DNA of 13,079 nucleotides from Terriglobia bacterium (GTDB taxonomy: Bacteria; Acidobacteriota; Terriglobia; UBA7540), in NCBI GenBank assembly GCA_030040515.1, contig JASHTO010000180.1:1-13079 (forward strand). Reading direction: 5' to 3'. Position 1 is the first letter of the stretch. Each line of letters begins with the position of its first letter. Positions 6,937 through 13,079 of this stretch are shown piece after piece. Both the position numbers and the translations under genes were made by a program. The notes beneath the pieces are model-generated. The model made no database searches. It was not told the DNA's origin and saw only the letters and a list, made by a program, of their open reading frames with translations.

Positions 6937-8949
6937 ATGACCAAAAAGCTGGCAATCCTTTGCGCACTGTTGATGTTCGCAGGTTCGTTGGGCGTGGCGG
7001 CCTCCGCCCCGCTCACGGTGACCTCACCCGATGGAAACCTTGTGGTCTCGGTGGAAGTAAAATCCAATCCCCAGCCCTATCTGCCGGGGAACCGCCTGTA
7101 CTATCGGGTCGATTATCAAGGCGCGGCAATTCTTCGCGACTCACCCCTGGGGATGGATTTCATCGGGGCCCCACCCTTGGACCACGACTTCCAGATTGCG
7201 GGCAGCACTCGCGCTTCACAGGACAACACCTGGGAGGATGCTTTCGGGGCAAGGCGCGTCGTGCCCGACCATTACAACCAATTGAGCGTTTCGCTAGAGG
7301 AGACCGGAGCACTCCATCGGCGCCTCGACGTCATTTTTCGCGCCTACAATGAGGGTATTGCTTTCCGATATTCCTTGCCTCGACAGGACAATCTGCAAAG
7401 GTTCGTCCTTTCCTCGGAAAACACGGGATTCTACTTTGCCCGGAACGCTACAGCGTATGAGTCAACCTCCAATCGTATTCTCAACGCGTATGAGACCCAG
7501 TTTTTTCCCGTTGATGTGAATGAAGTCAAACCGGCTGCAACGGCTGTGCTGCCGATGCTCGTCCAGTTATCGGGCGGCCCGTGGTTGGCGATTCTCGAGG
7601 CCGATTTGCGGGATTACGCGGGGATGTATTTGGGTGGAGTCCTCGGCGTGCCCAACGCTCTCGTTAGCAAGCTGGCACCGCTCCCCGATGAATTTTACGA
7701 AAAGCAATTCAAGCTCATCTATTTTAACTCCGCGGAGGCCGTGAGGGGTGCGACTCCGGCCGCGTCACCCTGGCGACTGATATTGGTCAGCTCCCAGCCC
7801 GGTGGATTGATCGAGCATGATTATTTGGTGAAGGATTTGAACCCGCCCTCCGCCTTGCCCGACATTTCCTGGATTCATCCGGGTAAGGCCGCGTGGAGTT
7901 GGTGGTCGGGTGATTATGCCGCCGATGTGAATTTCAAACTTGGCATGAACACAGCCACCATGAACCATTACACGGACTTTGCCGCCGAACACCATTTGCA
8001 ATACCTGTTGATTGATGCGGGGTGGTCCGCGAGGAATGATATCACCCGCACCATCCCGGAAATCGATCTCCCTAACATCGTTGAGCACGCGCACGCCTGT
8101 GGCATCGGGGTGATGCTCTGGCTGCATTGGGAGCAACTGAAAAAGCAAATCGATGAAGCCTTGCCCGTCTACGAAAAGTGGGGCATCGCAGGGCTGAAAA
8201 TCGACTTCATGAACCGGGACGATCAGGAGATGGTGGATTTTTACTATGAAATGGCCCGCAAAACAGCGGCCCACCATCTAGTGGTGGATTGGCATGGCGC
8301 TTATAAGCCCACTGGTTTGGAACGCACCTACCCTAACGTGCTGACCATGGAAGCCGTCCAGGGGATGGAATACAGCAAGGGCTCTTACCTGACGACGCCC
8401 GAGCACGACGTCACCATACCTTTCACCCGCATGCTGGCGGGACCCATGGACTACACACCGGGCTGCTTTGACAATGCGACGAAGGCGCAGTTTAAGCCCC
8501 GGGAGGTTCAGCCCATGTGCCAGGGAACACGCGCTCATCAAGTGGCCATGTACGCGGTGTTTCTAAGCCCCCTGGAGATGCTCTCCGACTATCCCGAGTC
8601 ATATGACAATAAACCTGGCATGGAGTTTCTGGAGAAAGCACCAACCGTGTGGGACGAGACCAGAGCTGTGAATGGTGAGCCCGGCAAATACATCACCCTG
8701 GCCCGGCGAAAGAGTGACACTTGGTATCTCGGGTCCATGAGCAACTGGGAGGATCGCAATTTGGATATTCCGTTGAGCTTCCTGGGCGGTGGGAGCTACG
8801 ATGCCCAAACGTTCGCCGATGGCGCCGATGCGGACACCGTGGCCACCAGCTTACGGATCAGCAAAACGCGCGTTTCGGCTCGGGATACCTTGCACGTTCA
8901 CCTTGCCTCGGGCGGAGGATTTGCGGCCATTTTGAGTCCCGCACAGTGA
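6937..8949 (+). CDS. GH97 glycoside hydrolase, probable retaining alpha-galactosidase type
   Basis: 670 residues from ATG 6937 (675 from ATG 6922). MTKKLAILCALLMFAGSLGVAASA is a Sec signal peptide with cleavage near residue 24, so the enzyme is periplasmic or surface-exposed. The order is that of GH97: N-terminal beta-supersandwich (PLTVTSPDGNLVVSVEV onward), catalytic barrel with HPGKAAWSWWSGD and LLIDAGW, and a C-terminal beta domain. GH97 contains inverting alpha-glucosidases such as SusB and retaining alpha-galactosidases such as Bacteroides BT1871. Asp423 in GLKIDFM and Glu478 in VQGME are 55 residues apart, the same spacing as the nucleophile Asp415 and acid/base Glu470 that I recall for BT1871. 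The Asp in KIDFM is the hallmark of the retaining branch. Glu472 in TMEAV is a probable calcium-site residue. It sits mid-operon, 92 bases before GH127. Alpha-galactosidase, or a related activity such as beta-L-arabinopyranosidase, is likely; the exact substrate is inferred. Confidence 0.92.
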   Translation: MTKKLAILCALLMFAGSLGVAASAPLTVTSPDGNLVVSVEVKSNPQPYLPGNRLYYRVDYQGAAILRDSPLGMDFIGAPPLDHDFQIAGSTRASQDNTWEDAFGARRVVPDHYNQLSVSLEETGALHRRLDVIFRAYNEGIAFRYSLPRQDNLQRFVLSSENTGFYFARNATAYESTSNRILNAYETQFFPVDVNEVKPAATAVLPMLVQLSGGPWLAILEADLRDYAGMYLGGVLGVPNALVSKLAPLPDEFYEKQFKLIYFNSAEAVRGATPAASPWRLILVSSQPGGLIEHDYLVKDLNPPSALPDISWIHPGKAAWSWWSGDYAADVNFKLGMNTATMNHYTDFAAEHHLQYLLIDAGWSARNDITRTIPEIDLPNIVEHAHACGIGVMLWLHWEQLKKQIDEALPVYEKWGIAGLKIDFMNRDDQEMVDFYYEMARKTAAHHLVVDWHGAYKPTGLERTYPNVLTMEAVQGMEYSKGSYLTTPEHDVTIPFTRMLAGPMDYTPGCFDNATKAQFKPREVQPMCQGTRAHQVAMYAVFLSPLEMLSDYPESYDNKPGMEFLEKAPTVWDETRAVNGEPGKYITLARRKSDTWYLGSMSNWEDRNLDIPLSFLGGGSYDAQTFADGADADTVATSLRISKTRVSARDTLHVHLASGGGFAAILSPAQ

Positions 8950-9041
8950 CGCCGATCCGCTATCTCGAGGAGCGACTCAACGCATCTCACAATATCGGAA
9001 ATTGGTGAATACCGCCGTGCGCCAAACTGGAGGTACAAGGC

Positions 9042-11165
9042 ATGAATCAGGACAGAACGAATTCCGATGACCGAAGTGCAAAAAGGATGACGATCAGCCG
9101 GCGCACGTTCGTCGGCGTCGCCACGGCGGCCACTCTGCTCAGCGGGACGAGCCGTACAGGCATGGGCGCACACACGGCGCCGACGCCGGAACACGCCACC
9201 CCGAGTGGCGCTAAGCTATTCAGCCGCTTCAGCACCCTGCCTGCGAAAAGCATTGCTCCAGAGGGCTGGTTGCTGCGCTACGCAGAAATCAACGCGAACG
9301 GCTGGGTTCTTAAGTATGCCCATGATGCCATGCCCTCTGTCTGGGGGCGGTATGTATACCGCACTTCAAATCCCAAGCTGGGATTCACCGACCACGACGA
9401 ATGGGTTGACCCCCCGGACTATGGCTCCTACTTCGGGGATGCGCTGGTCCATTACGCCGGCCTCTTTCCCGATTCGGAAGTTGGCGCGGAGGCTCGGAAG
9501 TGGGCGGCGCAACTGGTTGCCTCGCAGGACTCGGATGGCTACATCGGTGGTTTCACCTTCGAAGCCCGGTGGCAATGCTGGCTGGAAGTCTTCTCGCAAT
9601 CGCTCCTGATTAACGCTTTGCTGTTCCAGTACGGCTGCACGGGCGACCCTGCATTGCTCAACACCTGCCAACGGGCCGCGGACCATATCCTGGAAACCTG
9701 GTCGCAGCCGCCCTCGAATATTGAGATGGGCATTTTCAGCGGTCACGGTGCGATTATTGTCCGGACGATGGGAAATCTTTACGCCGCAACTGGCAAAGAC
9801 CGCTACCGCCAATTCGGAGAAACCGTGTTGGATCGGTACGGGCGGGCGAAGGATTATCTTGCGGGCGGCGACAAGATCGTTCATGAGCACAACGTGGTCG
9901 CGTGCGAACACGTTGGACTTCCGGCCGCGGTATACGAGTACACGGGCATTCCCGACCTGCTGAAGGCCAGTCAGGCGGCCTGGGAAATGATGCAGCCCTA
10001 TTTATCCGTGGACGGCACGCCCCACGGCAATGAAATGATTTTCAACGTAGGATCGAGGGCAAATTGCGAACATTGCGGCGCGGTGGAATGGATGATCACG
10101 AGCCGCGATCTTTCTCGGATCACGGGCATGGCCAAGTACGCGGATGCCGTCGAGCGCGCGATGTACAACGGCTATCCCGCGCCCAAGAGTCCCGACGGCT
10201 TGACAGTGGGATATATGCACTCGCCGAATCAACTGGTGGCCGCCGAGTGGACCCAACCCCACGATAACGACGGCGACGTTGACTGGTGGGCTTCCCGACA
10301 GCACTTCTCCTCTGCCCATGAGCCACTTTGCTGCAACTCTAACGGGCCGCGCGGAATTCCTTTCTTCATTGAATCCATGGTCCTGCGGTCGGGAAACGGA
10401 TTGGCGGTCCCTTGCTACGGTCCGTGCCGTGTTACCGCGAAGCTGCCGGAAGCGGGACAAGTGCGACTCACGTTCGACACGGAATATCCCTTCGAAGACG
10501 AGATCTGCGTTATTGTCGATACGGAGAAGGCTGCTTCCTTCCCGCTCCAGTTCCGCATTCCGGGCTGGTGTAAGTCGGCGGTTGTCGAGGTGAACGGCGC
10601 AGGATCGGGAGTCCCAGCCATGCCCGGCACTTACGCCACGGTCGAGAGGAGTTGGAATAGCGGTGACAAGGTCACGCTGCGGTTTGTAAACCCGATCCGT
10701 ATTTTATGGCGGAAGAGGCCTGAATTCAGAATTCGCGCCCGATGCGCGACCATTGAGCGTGGCCCGCTCGTGTTCAGCCTTCCGGTCGATACGGACTGGC
10801 GGCAGTTCGTTCCGCCCGCGCATGGTCCGGGCCAGGACATCAAGGCGTACCGGCTCTTTCCCAAGAGCGACGCTTGGAACTATGCGCTGATCCTGAACGC
10901 CGACCATCCCGAAATGAGTTTGACTCTCAAGAAGCTGCCCACGGTTGCGGGCGGCCGGCCTTGGGACTCAAACCCGCCTATCGGTTTGGAGGTGAAGGCC
11001 CGGCGCGTCCTGAATTGGCGCATGGAGGGAGAACACGAACATCTCAAGACTCCCGGATTCCCCTTCAACCCGTTGCAGCTTTCCGACCGAATCGAAACCG
11101 TGACCCTGGTGCCGTTCGGCTCGACCCGCCTGCGAATGTCGTACTTGCCGGTAATCCCGGCGTGA
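9042..11165 (+). CDS. Tat-exported GH127-family beta-L-arabinofuranosidase (DUF1680)
   Basis: 707 residues. The start is fixed by GGAGG at 9029-9033, eight bases upstream. A long polar n-region precedes a Tat motif at residues 19-25 (SRRTFVG) and a hydrophobic stretch. The body is the alpha/alpha barrel of GH127 (FSRFSTLPAKSIAPEGWL, QDSDGYIGGF, AADHILETW, GHGAIIVRTMGNLYAATG), followed by beta domains. GH127 enzymes release terminal beta-L-arabinofuranose using a zinc-bound cysteine nucleophile. The zinc set is visible: Glu343 and Cys345 in NCEHCGAVEWM, and Cys430 and Cys431 in PLCCNSNGPR, matching Glu338, Cys340, Cys417 and Cys418 of Bifidobacterium HypBA1. Glu331 (GNEM) is a candidate acid/base. 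The segment after the double Cys differs from the common CCPPN form, so a neighbouring family such as GH146 or another subgroup is possible. It is the last gene of the set, and no clear terminator is visible in the 111 bases after it. Confidence 0.9.
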   Translation: MNQDRTNSDDRSAKRMTISRRTFVGVATAATLLSGTSRTGMGAHTAPTPEHATPSGAKLFSRFSTLPAKSIAPEGWLLRYAEINANGWVLKYAHDAMPSVWGRYVYRTSNPKLGFTDHDEWVDPPDYGSYFGDALVHYAGLFPDSEVGAEARKWAAQLVASQDSDGYIGGFTFEARWQCWLEVFSQSLLINALLFQYGCTGDPALLNTCQRAADHILETWSQPPSNIEMGIFSGHGAIIVRTMGNLYAATGKDRYRQFGETVLDRYGRAKDYLAGGDKIVHEHNVVACEHVGLPAAVYEYTGIPDLLKASQAAWEMMQPYLSVDGTPHGNEMIFNVGSRANCEHCGAVEWMITSRDLSRITGMAKYADAVERAMYNGYPAPKSPDGLTVGYMHSPNQLVAAEWTQPHDNDGDVDWWASRQHFSSAHEPLCCNSNGPRGIPFFIESMVLRSGNGLAVPCYGPCRVTAKLPEAGQVRLTFDTEYPFEDEICVIVDTEKAASFPLQFRIPGWCKSAVVEVNGAGSGVPAMPGTYATVERSWNSGDKVTLRFVNPIRILWRKRPEFRIRARCATIERGPLVFSLPVDTDWRQFVPPAHGPGQDIKAYRLFPKSDAWNYALILNADHPEMSLTLKKLPTVAGGRPWDSNPPIGLEVKARRVLNWRMEGEHEHLKTPGFPFNPLQLSDRIETVTLVPFGSTRLRMSYLPVIPA

Positions 11166-11242
11166 GTTATATCAGTCTCTTCCGTTGCAGAAAGGCGTCG
11201 ATTGAGTGAGCGGCCGGGCGCCTGTTGCCGAACTGATGTCGA

Positions 11243-12365
11243 GGTTTTCGACCGCATAAATAGATTCCTTTTACAGCCGGACTTTGCACGTGCTTTTTTA
11301 CGGGTGAACTGCCAATGGATCTTGACCTGATGCCGATTGACCTGGCGGTTCCAGGCGCGGGACTCCCGTCGCAAGATGCTCAAGGTGGGAATTCTGCGCT
11401 TGCCCAGGCATGGCCGGGAAAACAGGCTGATCTCGATTTCCGCCTGGTTCAGCCAGCTCCCCTGCTTGGGCGTGTAATGGACGGTAAGGCGGTTCCAGAG
11501 GGTGCCGCCTCGTTCCTCTCCGAAATAGTCGGTGAGGGATTTCCGGCCATGGATGTTCAGGTTATCCATCACCACGTGAATCGTTCGCGCCCCACTATAG
11601 CTGCTCACCACGGCCTCCAGCGCCTGAGCAAATTCTGGCGCCGAGCGGTGGGGGGGCAGGGTGAAATGCCGACCGGCTTTCGGCTCCACGGCGCAGAAGA
11701 CATGGGCGGTGCCGCAGCGTTTGTACTCGTTGTCCCGCTTCGCCGTTCGGCCCGGAGCAGCGGGAATCGGCAGCCGAATGTCGGCGTGCAACGTGACCGG
11801 TTTCTCATCCAGGCAGACCACCGGTTCGATCGCGGTGTAGGGCTTTTCATAGGTTGCCAGTACGTCTTCCCTCTTTTCGAGGTACTCCGCATTCAGCTCC
11901 GCCACGCACCACATTTTTTTCCCGCCACGGCTTGAGGTCGTGGCTGAGCAGCAAAATCCGCACCGTCTCCCGCCCCACTTGGGGCACCAGTTTGCGCTTG
12001 ACCGCCTGCTCGGCAACCAGACGGACGGTCCAACGGGCATAGCCGGCCGGCGGCGGGCTACAAACCATGGCCATGATCCGCTGTTTCTGCGGTTCGTCCA
12101 ACCGTTGCTCGGCACCCCGCCCTTGTCGCTCGTAGAGCGCACCCCGCAACCCGCTGCGCTTATACCGGTGGCCGATCCGCCGCACCGCTTGCGGGGTCAG
12201 ATGCACCCTCTTGGCCACCGCCGGCGCAGCCAAGCCTTCCGACAACTGCTCCAGGGCCAGGGCCCGCAGGACCACGCGCACCGGCTGAATGCCGGCTCGC
12301 AAAATTTGCCGAAGCTGCTTCTGATCTTCGGTCGATACCTTCACCTCAAGAGGGCGTCGCGACAT
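11243..12365 (-). pseudogene. IS630-family transposase, split by one extra A in a poly-A tract
   Basis: The N-terminal half (ATG at 12365, or TTG at 12386) carries the helix-turn-helix region: LEQLSEGLAAPAVAKRVHL, RRIGHRYKRSGLRGALYER and GRETVRILLLSHDLKPWREK. The reading frame then breaks at an A7 tract (plus-strand T7, 11914-11920). With one A fewer, WREK would continue directly into MWCVAELNAEYL and the DDE domain. The DDE residues are in order: Asp in VCLDEKPV (11807-11809), Asp in HVVMDNLNIH (11564-11566) and Glu in WLNQAEIEIS (11438-11440). About 370 residues in total is normal for IS630. The family end is expected near RSKT at 11243, but the next codon is TCG. The frame stays open to 10880, antisense to the GH127 gene, so a stop was probably lost. 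The element may be dead, or may be expressed by slippage at the A tract. Confidence 0.82.
11914..11920 (-). other. A7 slippage-prone tract in the IS630 transposase
   Basis: Seven As on the transposase strand lie exactly where the HTH frame and the DDE frame meet. Moving between them needs a +1 shift or loss of one A. A classic -1 shift would not give the DDE frame. Confidence 0.8.
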
Positions 12366-12421
12366 GCCCCAGTATAGGCCCAACAATTCCCCGAAAACAA
12401 TACAATATAGAATCTTTTCAT

Positions 12422-12436
12422 GTGGTCATAGACCAC
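12422..12436. repeat. Short inverted repeat between the two insertion sequences
   Basis: GTGGTC and GACCAC are perfect 6-base arms around ATA. They lie in the 150-base stretch separating the two transposase genes. It may be part of the IS630 end or an operator-like site; nothing else nearby explains it. Confidence 0.5.
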
Positions 12437-12533
12437 CTAGGTAATGCCTCATGCGATTATTTCAGTCCCCTCTTCATCGGGGAACGGTCTTCAACCAAGA
12501 TTGGAAAGTATTCGGCGGCGTGGTTTTTAGACC

Positions 12534-13079
12534 TTATCCGTAAATAAATATAGTCTGGCGCCAACAGATCATGGCGGCGGCCAGAGTCAGTAGTGCGACG
12601 TAGCTTTCTTCGGTCTTTTCAAAACTCACCAAGAGCTTGCGATAACGGTTCAGCCACGAATGAGTTCGTTCCACGACCCAGCGGCGCGCGCGGTAACCCG
12701 GTTGGGTTCGTTTGGCGTCGGCTTCTTCTCGCCGCTGCTTGATATGCGGTTGGTACCCGTGGTCCTGGACGGCCTTTTACGCCGGTGCCCCCTTGTAACC
12801 GGCGTCGGCGCACAGATGCTGCGGTTTCCGGTGAGTGGGTGCCGGTCGGGCGCTCACCACGCCTTCCAGGGTCGCTTCCAGTAACTTCACATCATGCACG
12901 TTGGCCCCGCTGGCGACGAGCGAGAGCGGGACGCCACGCCCGTCGACTAACAAACTGCGCTTGCGCCCTTTTTTTTCCCCGATCCGTGGGGTTCGCGCCC
13001 ACGCACTCGATGCCCAGGGGAGCTTTCACCATCGCCCCCTCCACGCTCTGCCAGTCCCAGGCAATCCCTTCCATCTCGT
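12534..13079 (-). pseudogene. IS5-family transposase, degraded and 5' partial
   Basis: From the right edge the frame reads EMEGIAWDWQSVEGAMVKAPLG and then ANPTDRGKK, a well-known IS5-family block. At an A8 tract (plus-strand T8, 12969-12976) the frame breaks. With one A fewer it would continue into RSLLVDGRGVPLSLVASGAN. Further on, this frame gives HLCADAGYKGAPA, a premature TAA at 12777-12779, then KAVQDHGYQPHIKQ, RRWVVERTHSWLNRYRKLLV and a final stop at 12534-12536. The second DDE Asp (NVHDVKLL, 12891-12893) and the Glu (WVVERTH, 12669-12671) are kept. The first Asp, expected in WQS(I/L)DGAM, is Glu here (13039-13041). Three lesions together make this a decayed copy rather than an active slippage-expressed one. 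Confidence 0.82.
12969..12976 (-). other. A8 slippage-prone tract in the IS5-family transposase
   Basis: Eight As separate the upstream frame (NPTDRGKK) from the downstream frame (GRKRSLLVDG). Removing one A rejoins them, in the same direction as in the neighbouring IS630 transposase. Confidence 0.8.

Larger units (their letters stand above)
11243..12420 (-). mobile_element. IS630-family insertion sequence, boundaries not resolved
   Basis: The region is filled by an IS630-type transposase reading leftwards. I could not find convincing terminal inverted repeats or a TA target duplication. The only match near the ends is a 7-base inverted pair, GTTTTCG at 11244-11250 and CGAAAAC at 12392-12398, which is too short to trust. 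The left boundary falls within about 80 bases after the GH127 stop and the right one within about 150 bases after the transposase start. Confidence 0.7.
12526..13079 (-). mobile_element. IS5-family insertion sequence, partial at the right window edge
   Basis: This holds the 3' part of an IS5-family element (probably the two-frame IS427-like branch) whose transposase continues beyond 13079. The left end is set only roughly: the transposase stop is at 12534-12536, and the AT-rich sequence around 12526-12550 (TTTTTAGACCTTATCCG) is a likely terminal region. The other end is outside the window, so the inverted repeats cannot be compared. Confidence 0.72.

Noticed and set aside
11315..11935. 206-residue plus-strand open frame inside the IS630 element
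   Set aside because: It is opposite the DDE domain of the transposase, whose catalytic motifs fix the minus strand as coding.
11244..12398. GTTTTCG / CGAAAAC as the terminal inverted repeats of the IS630 element
   Set aside because: Only seven bases match, there is no flanking TA duplication, and the match does not extend.

Overview
This window reads as a carbohydrate-degradation locus of an environmental Gram-negative bacterium, most likely an acidobacterium. The lineage clue is the first 78 bases. They encode a C-terminal tail of the kind seen on acidobacterial Oar/CarboxypepD_reg TonB-dependent outer-membrane receptors (PRQIQ.ALK..F then stop). The moderately high GC content and the Tat-exported glycosidases fit that lineage but do not prove it.

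Layout. (1) 1-78 is the end of the receptor gene, followed at 92-133 by a strong hairpin that looks like its terminator. (2) 113-667 is an N-terminally truncated GH97 remnant that has lost its catalytic barrel residues. (3) 716-11165 holds five same-strand genes with short gaps and good ribosome binding sites, probably one operon: a GH28-like beta-helix enzyme (Tat signal), two tandem paralogs of a large secreted family that I cannot assign, an intact GH97 with the retaining alpha-galactosidase type of catalytic pair, and a GH127-type zinc/cysteine beta-L-arabinofuranosidase (Tat signal). (4) From about 11240 to the right edge lie two insertion sequences on the minus strand, IS630-like and then IS5-like, each with a transposase broken by one extra A in a poly-A tract.

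How the genes may work together (inference). GH28, GH97 and GH127 suit stepwise removal of galacturonate, alpha-galactosyl and beta-arabinofuranosyl groups from pectin, rhamnogalacturonan, or arabinan/arabinogalactan-protein glycans, with the upstream receptor importing oligosaccharides. The tandem unknown pair looks like a TIM-barrel glycosidase with an N-terminal beta domain. It has a conserved candidate Asp/Glu pair and is the best candidate here for an undescribed activity. No regulator, sulfatase, inner-membrane transporter, CRISPR array or tRNA is visible.
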